Shown here: piece by piece, positions 1 through 10,263 of the stretch
Numbering within the stretch: the stretch's first letter is position 1
Layout of the letters: every line of letters begins with the position of its first letter
Source: Synechocystis sp. PCC 6714
Lineage (GTDB): Bacteria; Cyanobacteriota; Cyanobacteriia; Cyanobacteriales; Microcystaceae
Assembly (NCBI RefSeq): GCF_000478825.2
Contig: NZ_CP007542.1
Span: 186,001-250,000 of the forward strand
Length of the DNA: 64,000 bases
Direction of reading: 5' to 3'
Position numbers and translations under genes: made by a program
Notes under the pieces: generated by a model
Told to the model about the DNA's origin: nothing
What the model saw: only the letters and a program-made list of their open reading frames with translations
The model's database searches: none

Positions 1-59
1 GCTTGTGGTAGGCGTGAACTCCGGGCTTCCGGCTTTTCTGGGGGAAAATAGGCGAGTAT

Positions 60-869
60 ATGGCGAGTGGAAATAAGTTTAAATTGACATTGCCGGTATC
101 CCCCACAGGACAATTCATTTGCCAACGGGATTTAAACCTTTACGACAGCCCCGATCGCCAAGAATTGGCCACTCAGGCCGCCCAGGGGCGTTACCTAAAA
201 TTAACCAGCAACATCGAAGCATCGGTAATTCTGGTGGAACAATCCGAAGATGGTTACCAAGGTTGGTTGGCGTGGGAGGATTTAGGCAGTTTATGCCCGG
301 CCACTGTTCCCTATCAGGCAATAGATGTTACCAGGGAAGAAATTGAACAACGTATTCCCCAGGTAATTGAATATTTATTCAAAGCAAAAGCAACGGAAAA
401 TTATTATCTTTGGGGCGGCAACATTGGCCCCAATTATGATTGCTCTGGTTTAATGCAGGCCGCCTTTGCCAGTCAGGGTATTTGGTTACCGAGGGATTCG
501 TACCAACAGGCCGCCTTTTGCCAGGAAATGTTTGATGCGCGGCCCCAACGGCGATCGGGAAAATTAAGCCCAGCAATGGTAGGGGAAGTCATCCAGGAAT
601 TTTTACCGGGGGATTTAATCTTTTTTGGTAATCAACGGGTGGATCACGTGGGGCTATATCTAGGGGAAGGAAAATATATCCACAGTTCCGGTAAAACCCA
701 TGGGCGCCATGGCATTGGCATTGATTCCCTGACGGATTTAACTGACCCCATTAGCCATAAATATTTTCAAAAATGGTGGTTCTGTGGACGGGTTATGAAA
801 AGTTTCAATCCCGTTGAAGATTCGTTGGCTAACACGGATATTGCAGTTGATACCAAATCACTAAAATAG
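60..869 (+). CDS. NlpC/P60 cell-wall peptidase with N-terminal SH3b-like domain
   Basis: Probable peptidoglycan endopeptidase of the cyanobacterial type that cleaves between D-glutamate and the diamino acid of stem peptides. Residues 1-80 form a small beta-rich region consistent with a bacterial SH3 module, and the NlpC/P60 domain covers about 95-245. The catalytic triad is visible: Cys128 in YDCSGL, His196 in RVDHVGLYLG and His208 in KYIHSSG. There is no signal peptide, as in several characterised cyanobacterial homologues. Its stop lies one base from the stop of the convergent gene 871-1284. Family call is firm; substrate is inferred from the family. Confidence 0.9.
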   Translation: MASGNKFKLTLPVSPTGQFICQRDLNLYDSPDRQELATQAAQGRYLKLTSNIEASVILVEQSEDGYQGWLAWEDLGSLCPATVPYQAIDVTREEIEQRIPQVIEYLFKAKATENYYLWGGNIGPNYDCSGLMQAAFASQGIWLPRDSYQQAAFCQEMFDARPQRRSGKLSPAMVGEVIQEFLPGDLIFFGNQRVDHVGLYLGEGKYIHSSGKTHGRHGIGIDSLTDLTDPISHKYFQKWWFCGRVMKSFNPVEDSLANTDIAVDTKSLK

Positions 870-870
870 C

Positions 871-1284
871 TCACCCCGCAGGCTGTTCTGGATTTTTGAT
901 TCTCTGTTCCAGTTCATCGATGGTTTTCAGTAGCAACCTTTTAGCCTGTAATTTCCAGCCCCACTGTTGAATTTTGACCGCCACAGGTAAGGCGATCGCC
1001 GGGGCAAGAAAATCCAACGGCTGTTGCAAGGAAATACCGAATAGTAAACCTAAACCGGCAATCCCCCAAAAAGGCAGAGCCGCCGTTTGCCGATTGTCTT
1101 CCACTAAACGGGGTAAAAAGCCTTGGGGCATAATGGCCAACAATTCAGCTTTTAACTCCTGTTGTTGTTTGTAGTTGAGAGACAGAGCCATTTTACGGCG
1201 AATTTTCTCAATTTTGCGGGCTTCACTGCTATATTCCGTCAGTTCATCCTCCGCCATCCGTACATAGGTTTTAAGATTGGCCAT
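871..1284 (-). CDS. Hypothetical protein with a double hydrophobic segment
   Basis: I do not recognise a named family. The 137-residue product has a charged helical N-terminus (about 1-65), two hydrophobic stretches (about 70-85 and 90-105) that could form a membrane hairpin, and a basic-acidic helical tail. It looks like a conserved small membrane-associated protein with both termini on the same side. It is convergent with the NlpC/P60 gene, with a single base between the two stops. Confidence 0.75.
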   Translation of the reverse strand: MANLKTYVRMAEDELTEYSSEARKIEKIRRKMALSLNYKQQQELKAELLAIMPQGFLPRLVEDNRQTAALPFWGIAGLGLLFGISLQQPLDFLAPAIALPVAVKIQQWGWKLQAKRLLLKTIDELEQRIKNPEQPAG

Positions 1285-1375
1285 GGGCTTAGTTACTACC
1301 TTTTTTCGTCAGTTGCTCAGAATTTGTCGATGGGGAAGTTGTTCTAACTTTATCCCGATATTTCCTAAATATTCC

Positions 1376-2020
1376 CTAGGAGCCAAAGGGGGTAAATTTC
1401 ACTGGAGCAGTGGGTACTTGCCCTGGTTGACAGGCTTGGAAGCGACCCATTAGAGCGGTGTATTCTAAACGACCGCCATTAATCTGGTACTCATCCCTGG
1501 GGCTGGGCAGATGACCCACCGGGGCGTTGATGGTGAAGTCCAAGTTTTTCTTGAAAATGACCCACTGGTTATCCTGGCGCCATCCAATGCGATCGCCAAA
1601 TTGGTCGTAGGATTCTGGGGACATCAACCGTCCAGGACGATTTCCCGTGGCGATAAAAGCTTCAAACTGGGGGGTAAAGCCAAAGCGGTTGTTGGAATTT
1701 TTTAACCACAACTGGTCAATTTTTTTAAGATCGTCGCAGGGAATTTGCTCAATGGTGTCGGTGGTCAACCAGCCCTGTCGGCTCCGATTGGCGGCGGCCA
1801 ACAAAAGGCGGCGGGTAATTTCATTAGCTTGATCAAATCGCTGGGCCACCAAAGCCGTTTCCAAAGGCTGAAAATCTAGTTCCACCTTGGGTATGGGTTT
1901 TGTACTATTTCCCTGGGGAGCCGGGTTAGCAAACTGGGCCCTAACCAGTGGGGCCGTTGTCACCAAGCTTCCTAATAGAACTGTCGCAGCAAGTTTCAGC
2001 AAATGGGTTGCAGTGGTCAT
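1376..2020 (-). CDS. Exported GUN4-domain protein
   Basis: Residues about 45-150 match the GUN4 fold: an LxxLE opening, an IPCDDLKKIDQLW segment and the RFGFTPQ signature. GUN4 proteins bind porphyrins and the canonical one stimulates Mg-chelatase. This copy differs because the N-terminus is a plausible signal peptide (MTTATHLLKLAATVLL onward, possible cleavage near VRAQ), placing the domain outside the cytoplasm. ATG at 2020 is preferred over an in-frame TTG six bases upstream. It is therefore probably a GUN4 paralogue rather than the chelatase cofactor itself. Ligand and role are unknown. Confidence 0.8.
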   Translation of the reverse strand: MTTATHLLKLAATVLLGSLVTTAPLVRAQFANPAPQGNSTKPIPKVELDFQPLETALVAQRFDQANEITRRLLLAAANRSRQGWLTTDTIEQIPCDDLKKIDQLWLKNSNNRFGFTPQFEAFIATGNRPGRLMSPESYDQFGDRIGWRQDNQWVIFKKNLDFTINAPVGHLPSPRDEYQINGGRLEYTALMGRFQACQPGQVPTAPVKFTPFGS

Positions 2021-2227
2021 ATTCAAGGGCAGTCAGATTAGGTTAGAGCTAAAAAACACCGTCGGCGCATTTCAGGATACCACGGGGTTTTGTTGAAACA
2101 CACGGGGAGCATTACCCTGAGCTACCCCCCAGTTTAGCGGGGAAAAGACTTGCATTAACCGGCGATCGCCGCCAAGATGGATCGCTGGGGAGCACCGCCT
2201 GCCCCATCCCCATTTAAGGCAATGACC

Positions 2228-3220
2228 ATGGTGGCCAGTTGGACTCGAAACCACATCTTAGACCTGACCGATTGGCGGGGCGAAGAATTAGACATTGTGC
2301 TACAGACCGCCACCACTTTCCAGCAGATATTGAGTGGCCAGACTAAAAAAGTGCCCGCCCTCCAGGGCCAAGTGGTTACTAATCTCTTTTTTGAGCCATC
2401 CACCCGCACCCGCAGTAGCTTCGAGTTGGCCGCTAAGCGTCTCTCGGCCGATGTGATGAATTTTGCCCCCGGTAGTTCTTCCCTCACTAAGGGGGAAACT
2501 ATTTTGGACACGGCCAAAACCTACCTCGCCATGGGCTCAGACATTTTTGTGATCCGTCATCAACAGGCGGGGGTGCCCCATTTTATTGCCTCCCAAATGG
2601 ACCGGCTCCAAGCCGGGGTTAAGGTGCTTAATGCCGGGGACGGCCAACATGAACATCCCTCCCAGGGATTATTAGACCTATTTACCATCTGCTCCCAATT
2701 TGCGCCGGATAACCCATCTATCCAATGCCTCCAGGGAAAAAAGATTGCTGTGGTGGGGGATATTTTGCATTCCCGCGTAGCTCGTTCTAACCTTTGGAGC
2801 TTGACCACCGCTGGGGCTGACGTCCATTTGGCCGGGCCTCCCACTTTGTTGCCCAAGGAGTTTGAACAATTAGCCCTAGCTCCCGGGGCTGGTAAACTTC
2901 ATTGCCATTGGCAGTTGGAACCGGCCCTGGCCGGGGCAGATATGGTTATGACCTTGCGCTTACAAAAGGAACGGATGACAGCCCATCTTTTACCCAGTTT
3001 GCGGGAATATCACCATTACTTTGGTATTACCCACGATCGCCTGAAGGTTTGTCAGCCGGGGGTGAAGGTGTTACACCCAGGGCCGGTGAACCGGGGGGTG
3101 GAAATTAGCTCCGAATTGATGGACGACCCGGAAATTAGTTTGATCCAAGACCAGGTAACCAGTGGTGTGGCCATCCGCATGGCCCTACTTTATCTACTGG
3201 GCACAGTTCAGGAAAATTAG
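2228..3220 (+). CDS. pyrB: Aspartate carbamoyltransferase catalytic chain
   Basis: Catalyses carbamoyl phosphate plus L-aspartate to carbamoyl-aspartate, the committed pyrimidine step. The carbamoyl-phosphate motif [15 protein letters not shown] is present near residue 55, with [10 protein letters not shown] and the C-terminal HPGPVNRG element. The ATG at 2228 is chosen because AAGG at 2216-2219 is 8 bases away; ATG 2222 and an upstream ATG at 2177 are in frame but worse placed. The resulting 330 residues fit the family. The stop codon overlaps that of the convergent GTPase gene. Confidence 0.95.
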   Translation: MVASWTRNHILDLTDWRGEELDIVLQTATTFQQILSGQTKKVPALQGQVVTNLFFEPSTRTRSSFELAAKRLSADVMNFAPGSSSLTKGETILDTAKTYLAMGSDIFVIRHQQAGVPHFIASQMDRLQAGVKVLNAGDGQHEHPSQGLLDLFTICSQFAPDNPSIQCLQGKKIAVVGDILHSRVARSNLWSLTTAGADVHLAGPPTLLPKEFEQLALAPGAGKLHCHWQLEPALAGADMVMTLRLQKERMTAHLLPSLREYHHYFGITHDRLKVCQPGVKVLHPGPVNRGVEISSELMDDPEISLIQDQVTSGVAIRMALLYLLGTVQEN

Positions 3221-4056
3221 ACCTCCGGGGGGAGTTCCAACGGCAGAGGGCCCAGTAATCCTTTGCGGAAATCGTTCAGTAATTGCACCGCCGCCCTTTC
3301 CCGATCGCCATTATGGCGGGCTTCAGCCAGGGCAATTAAATACAAATCCCCATTCATGGTTGCCGGGGCGACTTGGTAACGTTGCTCTAATGCTGACCCC
3401 AGGGATAAATCAAGTAACAAATCCACCATGGCGATCGCCACCGCCTGATTTTCATAGGCCGCCTCACCAATATCCTCACAAATGGCAAGTTTGAGGGCAT
3501 TGGCCTGATTTTCCAACTTGAGGGGAATCACCCCGGGGGAGTCGAGCAATTCCAAACTGTCGGAAATGCGAATCCACCGTAACTGCCTGGTTACCCCTGC
3601 TCGCCGGGCACTTTCCACCACCTTACGCCCCAACAATCGGTTGATCAATGCCGACTTACCCACATTGGGGAAACCCATTACCACCGCCCGCACTGGCCGA
3701 GGTTGCATACCCCGCCGTTGCCTCCTTTCATTAACTGCTTTCCCTGCTTGCTGGGCCGCTTTGCTAATGGCCTTCACCCCGGTGCCCTGCTTAGCGTTGG
3801 CGTAATACACCGTTTGATTTTGCTGGCGGAACCAGGTTAACCACTGTTCCTGCAACTCCGGTGTGATCATATCCACCCGGTTGAGAATAATTAATTTGGG
3901 CTTTTCCCCCACCCAGAGGGGCACATCGGGATGCTGGGAAGCCAGGGGAATGCGGGCATCAATTACCTCCAGCACCACATCAACCTTATTTAACTGCTCC
4001 CGGAGTTGTCTTTCCGCTTTGGCAATGTGCCCTGGATACCACTGGATTAAGGCCAT
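3217..4056 (-). CDS. Circularly permuted ribosome-biogenesis GTPase, RbgA/YlqF type
   Basis: Likely acts in late 50S subunit maturation. The permuted motif order is visible: G4 (NRVD, about residue 58) precedes G1 ([12 protein letters not shown], about 130) and G3 (DSPG, about 173), which defines the YlqF/YawG class. The start [14 protein letters not shown] matches the family's usual beginning (WYPGHMAKA), so ATG at 4056 is used rather than the longer frame from 4125. The product is 279 residues. It overlaps the convergent pyrB stop by three bases. Confidence 0.92.
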   Translation of the reverse strand: MALIQWYPGHIAKAERQLREQLNKVDVVLEVIDARIPLASQHPDVPLWVGEKPKLIILNRVDMITPELQEQWLTWFRQQNQTVYYANAKQGTGVKAISKAAQQAGKAVNERRQRRGMQPRPVRAVVMGFPNVGKSALINRLLGRKVVESARRAGVTRQLRWIRISDSLELLDSPGVIPLKLENQANALKLAICEDIGEAAYENQAVAIAMVDLLLDLSLGSALEQRYQVAPATMNGDLYLIALAEARHNGDRERAAVQLLNDFRKGLLGPLPLELPPEV

Positions 4057-4250
4057 GAGTTGTTCACTTTTTTTACTGAGCAAGAGCTTCTTAGGACCAA
4101 GCTCCCACCCATAACAGCTTGCCACATCCCCGGTGGAAGTTACGCCGCCAAAGGCGATCGCCAGACCCCAAATCCCAGCCCAGAGCCATATTCAACCAGA
4201 CTTAATATTTCTTAACACTTTTAGTTGCTATAAATTCTCATTTATGCCCC

Positions 4251-4256
4251 TATAAT
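4251..4256 (+). promoter_or_regulatory. isiA promoter -10 box and long 5' leader
   Basis: TATAAT at 4251-4256 predicts a start near 4263-4265, giving a leader of about 211 bases. This agrees with the long isiA leader I recall for Synechocystis. No good -35 box is visible, and the AT-rich stretch 4231-4246 just upstream is where Fur control would be expected. The 4057-4475 interval otherwise shows no gene. GAGGAGG at 4462-4468 is a strong ribosome-binding site for the GTG start at 4476. Confidence 0.7.
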
Positions 4257-4475
4257 AATTCGGGAGTAAGTGCTAAAGATTCTCAACTATCTGACGATGG
4301 TTTGAGCTTAGCCCTAGGAAATTATTGGCGATCGCCAGTGTGAATGGAGGCAGAATTGTCTCGGGTGGACAGAGAACGCTTTATTGCCCACATCCATGGC
4401 GGTCTGCCAACCTAGGACTTTTGGCATTTATTGCTATTAATTATTAATTATCGTCTAAATTGAGGAGGTAATTCT

Positions 4476-5504
4476 GTGCAAACCTATGGCAAAGACACCG
4501 TTCAATATGAATGGTGGGCCGGCAATGCCCGTTTCGCTGATCAATCGGGGCTATTCATAGCAGCCCATGTGGCCCAGGCGGCCTTAACAGCATTTTGGGC
4601 CGGAGCCTTCACCCTGTTTGAAATTTCCCGCTTTGACCCCACCCAGGCCATGGGGGACCAGGGGTTAATCCTACTGCCCCATTTAGCTACCCTTGGTTGG
4701 GGCGTGGGCGATGGCGGACAAATTGTGGACACCTATCCCTACTTTGTCATCGGCAGTATCCACCTGATCGCCTCGGCCGTACTCGGGGCCGGAGCTTTAT
4801 TTCATACCCTGCGGGCCCCCGCTGACCTAAGTACCCTCCAGGGCCAGGGCAAAAAATTCCATTTCACCTGGGAAAACCCCCAACAACTGGGGATAATTTT
4901 GGGTCATCATCTCCTGTTTCTGGGGGCCGGAGCTCTTCTGTTGGCGGGCAAAGCCATGTATTGGGGTGGCCTGTACGATGCCACCAGCCAAACTGTACGC
5001 CTAGTCAGCTCACCAACATTAGACCCTTTGGTTATCTATGGTTATCAAACCCATTTTGCCAGCATCAGTAGCCTGGAAGATCTGGTGGGGGGACATATTT
5101 TTGTTGGTTTTCTGCTCATTGGTGGAGGTATTTGGCACATTCTGGTGCCACCTCTCGGTTGGGCCAAAAAGGTTTTGCTCTTTTCTGGAGAAGCCATTTT
5201 ATCCTACTCCCTGGGGGGCATTGCCCTAGCGGGATTTGTAGCGGCCTACTTCTGTGCCGTTAACACCCTGGCCTATCCGCCGGAATTTTATGGTCCGCCT
5301 TTGGCAATTAAATTGGGAATTTTTCCCTATTTTGCCGACACAGTGGAACTGCCCATGCATGCCCACACCAGCAGGGCTTGGTTAGCCAATGCTCACTTTT
5401 TCCTGGCCTTTTTCTTCCTCCAAGGTCATCTCTGGCACGCACTACGGGCTTTGGGTTTTGACTTCAAACGGGTCGAACAAGCGTTTGATTCCCTGCAAGC
5501 CTAG
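4476..5504 (+). CDS. isiA: Iron-stress chlorophyll-binding protein CP43' (IsiA)
   Basis: Chlorophyll-a antenna protein of the CP43/Pcb family that forms rings around trimeric PSI and free dissipative aggregates under iron or oxidative stress. The 342-residue product has six hydrophobic segments with paired histidines (for example [28 protein letters not shown]) and lacks the large lumenal loop of CP43. It starts with GTG at 4476 behind a strong GAGGAGG site. It heads a stress cluster with a mini-ORF, isiB, a hydrolase, a DUF2555 gene and coaBC all in the same direction. Confidence 0.97.
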   Translation: MQTYGKDTVQYEWWAGNARFADQSGLFIAAHVAQAALTAFWAGAFTLFEISRFDPTQAMGDQGLILLPHLATLGWGVGDGGQIVDTYPYFVIGSIHLIASAVLGAGALFHTLRAPADLSTLQGQGKKFHFTWENPQQLGIILGHHLLFLGAGALLLAGKAMYWGGLYDATSQTVRLVSSPTLDPLVIYGYQTHFASISSLEDLVGGHIFVGFLLIGGGIWHILVPPLGWAKKVLLFSGEAILSYSLGGIALAGFVAAYFCAVNTLAYPPEFYGPPLAIKLGIFPYFADTVELPMHAHTSRAWLANAHFFLAFFFLQGHLWHALRALGFDFKRVEQAFDSLQA

Positions 5505-5671
5505 TTATTAGCCATTAGCTTTTCCTCTCTTAAGCAAGCATCGGGGTTTACTTTGCCTAGCCATGCCAGCTTTAAATTAAGACTCCATTGCTGGGTAATA
5601 GTAAACCTCTTTTATTCTTAATTCCCTTGCCTAAGTTAGTTAACGTATCTTTTCCCATTGCCTAAAAAATT

Positions 5672-5851
5672 ATGGGTCATCCTCACACTTGTTTGTGCTG
5701 TTCCCACTGTCTTTTGCGGCATTTACATCAAGGAAATTTAGTTTGGTATTGCTGTCAGTGTCGCCAGATGCAGGCGATCGCCAACAATAGCACTAGCCCT
5801 CTTTCTTTCAACACCTCGGAACTGCTAAACCAAGCTCTACTTAACAGTTAA
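5672..5851 (+). CDS. 59-residue CxxC zinc-ribbon-like mini-protein between isiA and isiB
   Basis: A complete ATG-to-TAA frame of 59 residues. The first 33 residues are very rich in Cys and His: TCLCCSHCLLRHLHQG, then a WYCCQCR turn. The pairs Cys7/Cys10 (or 10/13) and Cys27/Cys30 resemble the knuckles of a small zinc ribbon. The rest is polar. No clear Shine-Dalgarno site precedes it, so translation would rely on the isi transcript. It sits 167 bases after isiA and 55 bases before isiB. I do not know a named family; a chance ORF is possible, but the regular CxxC pattern argues against it. Confidence 0.55.
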   Translation: MGHPHTCLCCSHCLLRHLHQGNLVWYCCQCRQMQAIANNSTSPLSFNTSELLNQALLNS

Positions 5852-5906
5852 CAGTTTCTCCGGATTATTTCCACAAACAATTAAGCTGACTAACTCTCCA
5901 GTAACC

Positions 5907-6419
5907 ATGACAAAAATTGGACTTTTTTACGGTACTCAAACCGGCAACACTGAAACCATCGCTGAACTCATTCAAAAAGAAATGGGCGGTGACAGTGTAG
6001 TGGATATGATGGACATTTCCCAAGCTGATGTTGATGATTTTAAACAATATAATTGCCTCATTATTGGCTGTCCCACCTGGAATGTGGGGGAACTCCAGAG
6101 TGATTGGGAAGGCTTTTATGATCAACTAGATGAAATTGATTTTAATGGCAAAAAGGTAGCCTACTTCGGTGCGGGCGATCAGGTTGGTTATGCCGACAAT
6201 TTTCAAGACGCCATGGGCATCTTAGAGAAAAAAATCAGTGGGTTAGGGGCAACTACAGTGGGATTTTGGCCTACCACTGGCTATGATTTTGATGATTCAA
6301 AAGCGATAAAAAATGGGCAATTTGTTGGCTTAGCCCTGGACGAAGACAATCAACCAGAGTTAACCGAAGGCCGGGTGAAGAAATGGGTTAGTGAAATTAA
6401 ACCTATTTTGCAGTCCTAG
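5907..6419 (+). CDS. isiB: Flavodoxin
   Basis: Long-chain FMN flavodoxin of 170 residues that replaces ferredoxin in electron transfer from PSI when iron is scarce. The phosphate-binding loop GTQTGNTET is at residues 9-17, the first isoalloxazine-flanking loop CPTWNVGELQSDW is near 54-66, and the second FGAGDQVGYADNF is near 91-103. It lies downstream of isiA in the same direction, the known iron-responsive isiAB pair, with a mini-ORF between them. Confidence 0.97.
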   Translation: MTKIGLFYGTQTGNTETIAELIQKEMGGDSVVDMMDISQADVDDFKQYNCLIIGCPTWNVGELQSDWEGFYDQLDEIDFNGKKVAYFGAGDQVGYADNFQDAMGILEKKISGLGATTVGFWPTTGYDFDDSKAIKNGQFVGLALDEDNQPELTEGRVKKWVSEIKPILQS

Positions 6420-6629
6420 AAACTTTAAAGTCAATTTATTATGGCCATCAATACCCCAATGTTTTACTGATTCCACCAATAATTAGTGTTGCTTGGACTT
6501 GTCTTAAAAATCTGATCGCTCGTCACAGCCATGTTGAGCTTGAGTCAATTTTAATCAACCAGTAAATAACCCTAAATCGACTAAGTTATTTTTTACTCCT
6601 CACCTCATCTAAATCATTGCCAACCTTTT

Positions 6630-7406
6630 ATGTCTAGCCGGACTCCTACCATGACAAGCCAAAATATTCACCCCCAAAGCCCCATTATTTGGCTCAACTT
6701 TAGCCCTGCATTGAGGCGTTTTGATCGTCCTTTGTTACGTCAATTAAGCAAAAGTCAGGCTATTTTGCAATGGGATTATCATCAAACTTCTGACGAACCC
6801 AATTGTTTAACAGTGGGATTAGATTTAATCGGAGAATACCTAGAAAATTTTCACCAACCTGTCCATTTAATTGGTCATAGCACCAGTGGCTTGTTAGCTT
6901 TATTATACGCTCGACAATGTCCCGAAAAAGTCCGTTCTCTCTCCCTACTTTCTGTAGGAGTGTATCCTGCCCTCGACTGGCAAGCCCATTATTACAATCA
7001 GTTTGATGCCATGCGTTACAGCCGTCATTTGCTCCTTTGCCAAATGGCTCACCATTTATTTAATTGTCGTTCCCTACGCCAAACCCAAACCATTGTTAAT
7101 ATTTTGGAAAATGATCTATTGACTTCCATTTCTCCCCACAGTTTGTACAAACAATTAGTGATTTTACCTAATCATATTTCTGTCCCTCTCTTGGTGGCAG
7201 TAGGGGAAGCAGACGGCATCATCGACACCAGTTTGTTCAATGGTTGGCAACGGTGGAAAAAACCTGGCGATCGCCTTTGGCTATGTCCTGAAGGGAAATA
7301 CTTTTTTCAGTTTGAGCATCCAGAAATAACGGCATTGCAACTGCAACAATTTTGGCGATCAATCCAGGGCCAAGAACTGCCGGCTTCCACCTCTTTGCTA
7401 GCCTAG
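6630..7406 (+). CDS. isiC: Alpha/beta hydrolase of the iron-stress cluster (IsiC-like)
   Basis: A 258-residue alpha/beta-hydrolase. The nucleophile elbow GHSTSG is near residue 88, a candidate acid is in VGEADGIID and a candidate histidine in QFEHPE. The position after isiB matches the gene I recall as isiC in Synechocystis, so the symbol rests on synteny. An in-frame ATG at 6651 could be the true start. The gap of 210 bases after isiB could hold a separate promoter. Substrate is unknown. Confidence 0.75.
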   Translation: MSSRTPTMTSQNIHPQSPIIWLNFSPALRRFDRPLLRQLSKSQAILQWDYHQTSDEPNCLTVGLDLIGEYLENFHQPVHLIGHSTSGLLALLYARQCPEKVRSLSLLSVGVYPALDWQAHYYNQFDAMRYSRHLLLCQMAHHLFNCRSLRQTQTIVNILENDLLTSISPHSLYKQLVILPNHISVPLLVAVGEADGIIDTSLFNGWQRWKKPGDRLWLCPEGKYFFQFEHPEITALQLQQFWRSIQGQELPASTSLLA

Positions 7407-7511
7407 ATTGGAATGATTTACCCTGAGCTCCAATTATTCCCTTGGTTGCAACCAACGCAGAGAATATAAAATGTGAGGTGCCGACGGTTGTCAACTTCAG
7501 GAGTATTGTCT

Positions 7512-7724
7512 ATGTCCGTCCAAAACCTGAGTAAACAAGATGTAGCTGCACTCACTGCCGAGGATGTGGCCCAATTGGCCCAACGGTTGGAAAATGATGA
7601 TTACACCGACGCTTTTGAAGGGCTGAAGGATTGGCATCTCCTGCGGGCGATCGCCTTCCAGCGGGAAGACTTGGCTGAACCGTATCTTTACCTGCTGGAC
7701 AATGAAACCTATGACGAAGCTTAG
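7512..7724 (+). CDS. DUF2555 small acidic protein
   Basis: A 70-residue protein starting MSVQNLSKQDVAALTAEDV, with the conserved cyanobacterial DUF2555 pattern (RLENDDYTDAF, then LKDWHLLRAIAFQR). ATG 7512 is preceded by AGGAG at 7499-7503; the longer frame from 7473 lacks a site. It is 12 bases upstream of coaBC, so the two are probably cotranscribed. I recall small genes here as co-induced with isiAB in Synechocystis stress arrays. Molecular function is unknown. Confidence 0.8.
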   Translation: MSVQNLSKQDVAALTAEDVAQLAQRLENDDYTDAFEGLKDWHLLRAIAFQREDLAEPYLYLLDNETYDEA

Positions 7725-7736
7725 GGTTAGGAACCC

Positions 7737-8954
7737 ATGGTGAAGGGGAAACGCATCCTAATTGGGGTGGGGGGCGGCATTGCCGCCTACAAAATTTGTG
7801 AAGTGGTGTCCCAACTATTCCAGCAAGGGGCGGAGGTGCGGGTAATCCTCACCGCTGAGGGGGAGAGATTTGTTACTCCCTTGACCTTTACCACCCTGGC
7901 TCGCCATCCCGCCTACTGCGACGCCGATTTTTGGCAACCGATACATCACCGTCCCCTCCATATTGATTTGGGGGAATGGGCAGATATTTTCCTGATTGCT
8001 CCCCTCACAGCTCACACACTGGCCAAATTGAGCCAAGGTTTTGCCGACGATTTACTCAGCAATACAGTGTTAGCTTCCCGCTGTCCGGTGCTATTGGCCC
8101 CCGCCATGAATACGGATATGTGGGAACAGGAAGCGGTGCAAAGGAATTTACGACAATTACTAGGCGATCGCCGTTATCATTTGTTGGCCCCCAATGGGGG
8201 ATTGTTGGCCTGTGACCGTCGAGGGATGGGGCGTTTGGCGGAACCGGCGCAAATTATGCATCGACTGCAAGCACTTTTGTTCACCGGAGGCCAGGAAGAT
8301 TTACGGGGTAAAAGGATTTTGATTACCGCCGGAGGCACCCAGGAATATCTAGATGCAGTGCGTTTTATTGGTAATCCTTCCACCGGCAAAATGGGTTTGG
8401 CCCTAGCTCAATCGGCGGTTGATCGGGGGGCAACGGTGACTCTTATCCATGGATCCATAGGGGATTTGCCCATACCCATGGGAGTAACCAGTATTGCGGT
8501 GGTTAACGCTGGGCAAATGCAAAAAGCCCTCCTCGAACAGGCTCCCTCAGCGGATTGGATTGTGATGGCCGCCGCTGTGGCCGATGTTAAACCAGCCCAA
8601 ACGTTGACTGGCAAAATAGCTAAACGGGATTTACCCGAAAGCTTGCCTTTGGCTCCAGTGCCGGATTTGATCGCCCAGGTTGGTGAACAAAAACAGCCTC
8701 ATCAATTACTGGTGGGTTTTGCTGCCCAAGCAGGAGATATTATTACCCCCGCCCAAGAAAAGTTGCAGAGGAAAAATCTAGATGTGATTATTGCCAATCC
8801 CATTGACCAACCCCAGGCAGGCTTTGGCACCGACAGTAATCAGGCTGTAATTATTGACCGCCACGGTTCCCAAACGGCGATCGCCCCCTGTTCTAAGCTG
8901 GCCATGGCCCATTGGATTTGGCAATATCTGTTAGAACATGGATCTGGGGTTTAA
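7737..8954 (+). CDS. coaBC: Bifunctional phosphopantothenoylcysteine decarboxylase/phosphopantothenate-cysteine ligase
   Basis: Two consecutive steps of coenzyme A synthesis. The N-terminal flavoprotein decarboxylase (about 1-185) shows [16 protein letters not shown], the active-site His in [17 protein letters not shown] and a Cys-containing flap ([10 protein letters not shown]). The C-terminal synthetase (about 190-405) begins with [18 protein letters not shown] and STGKMG. Total 405 residues, as expected. It ends 7 bases from the stop of convergent proA. Confidence 0.95.
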   Translation: MVKGKRILIGVGGGIAAYKICEVVSQLFQQGAEVRVILTAEGERFVTPLTFTTLARHPAYCDADFWQPIHHRPLHIDLGEWADIFLIAPLTAHTLAKLSQGFADDLLSNTVLASRCPVLLAPAMNTDMWEQEAVQRNLRQLLGDRRYHLLAPNGGLLACDRRGMGRLAEPAQIMHRLQALLFTGGQEDLRGKRILITAGGTQEYLDAVRFIGNPSTGKMGLALAQSAVDRGATVTLIHGSIGDLPIPMGVTSIAVVNAGQMQKALLEQAPSADWIVMAAAVADVKPAQTLTGKIAKRDLPESLPLAPVPDLIAQVGEQKQPHQLLVGFAAQAGDIITPAQEKLQRKNLDVIIANPIDQPQAGFGTDSNQAVIIDRHGSQTAIAPCSKLAMAHWIWQYLLEHGSGV

Positions 8955-8961
8955 AGAACAG

Positions 8962-10263
8962 CTAAAGATCAAGGTGGGAAAATGGTTTTGCCCCATGCCC
9001 CGTATAGGTCGCCGCAATTTGTCCCTGGCCCCAGAGTTGGTATTTATAAGTAACTAGACCCTCTAACCCCACAGGGCCTCGGGGGGGCATTTTTTGGGTG
9101 CTGATGCCCACCTCTGCGCCAAAACCATAACGGAAACCGTCGGCAAAGCGGGTACTGCAATTGTGGTAAACCCCCGCTGAATCCACCCGCTGACAAAACT
9201 GTTCTGCAGCGCTCAAATTTTCAGTGATAATGCCATCGGTGTGCTTGGAACCATACTGGTTAATATGCTCGATCGCCGCTTCTAGGGAATCAACAATTTT
9301 GATTGAAAGGATGAGATCACTGTACTCCGTGTGCCAATCCGCTTCGGTGGCCGGTTCACAGTCAATTAATCTTTGGGTTTCACTATCCCCCCGGAGAATA
9401 ACGTCTTTCTGCCTTAGGGCTTGGGCCAAGGGTGGTAAAAATTCAGCGGCGATCGCCCCGTGCACCAACAGAGTTTCAATGGCATTGCAAGCGGCGGGGT
9501 ATTGGGTTTTTGCGTCCACTGTTACGGGAATGGCCTTAGCCAAATCCGCCTGGGCATCTAGGTAAAGGTGACAAATACCGTCGGCGTGGCCCAACACAGG
9601 AATGTGGGTGTTCTGCTGAATATACTGAACAAACTCGTTAGAACCCCGGGGAATAATTAAATCCACATACTGGTTCAGACCCAATAATTCCCGAATTTCC
9701 TCCCTCGTAGTGAGCAAGTTAACAGCTTCGGGACTGACAGCGGTCTTAGCCAAGGCTGTTTGGATCACTGCGGTTAAAACTTGACAGGAACGGGTAGCTT
9801 CCCGACCTCCTTTAAGAATTACGGCATTACCAGACTTGATGGCCAGGCTACTAATTTGGATCAGGGCCTCCGGGCGGGCTTCAAAAATCACCCCCAATAC
9901 CCCCAGGGGACAGCCGACTCTTTTTAAAACCAAACCCTCGTCCAGTTGTCGGTGGAGGGTAACCTGCCCCAAAGGATCCGGCAAATGCTCCACATCCTTT
10001 ACCCCAACAATAGTGCTTTTGAGCTTACTTTCCCCCAGTAGCAGACGATTGTAAAGGGGTTTCGCTATCCCCGCCGCTTCAGCTTCAGCACAATCTTCCC
10101 GGTTAGCAGCTAAAATTTCTGGCATCGCGGCCGTTAGACCATCCGCCATGGCGGCGATCGCCCGATTACGTTCAATGGTGGTTAGGGTGCCCAAGTGCAG
10201 GGCCGCTTGACGGGCGTTGTGGGCAAGGGTGTGGAGGGAAGAAGCACTGGTGGAAAGAACCAT
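8962..10263 (-). CDS. proA: Gamma-glutamyl phosphate reductase
   Basis: NADPH-dependent reduction of gamma-glutamyl phosphate to glutamate semialdehyde in proline synthesis. An aldehyde-dehydrogenase-fold protein of 433 residues. The catalytic cysteine sits in [14 protein letters not shown], and [18 protein letters not shown] and [15 protein letters not shown] form the nucleotide-binding part. The C-terminus carries [16 protein letters not shown], typical of ProA. No proB is adjacent. Confidence 0.96.
   Translation of the reverse strand: MVLSTSASSLHTLAHNARQAALHLGTLTTIERNRAIAAMADGLTAAMPEILAANREDCAEAEAAGIAKPLYNRLLLGESKLKSTIVGVKDVEHLPDPLGQVTLHRQLDEGLVLKRVGCPLGVLGVIFEARPEALIQISSLAIKSGNAVILKGGREATRSCQVLTAVIQTALAKTAVSPEAVNLLTTREEIRELLGLNQYVDLIIPRGSNEFVQYIQQNTHIPVLGHADGICHLYLDAQADLAKAIPVTVDAKTQYPAACNAIETLLVHGAIAAEFLPPLAQALRQKDVILRGDSETQRLIDCEPATEADWHTEYSDLILSIKIVDSLEAAIEHINQYGSKHTDGIITENLSAAEQFCQRVDSAGVYHNCSTRFADGFRYGFGAEVGISTQKMPPRGPVGLEGLVTYKYQLWGQGQIAATYTGHGAKPFSHLDL

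Noticed and set aside
1-59. Possible end of an upstream gene at the left edge
   Set aside because: Too short to judge; no frame with recognisable protein similarity.
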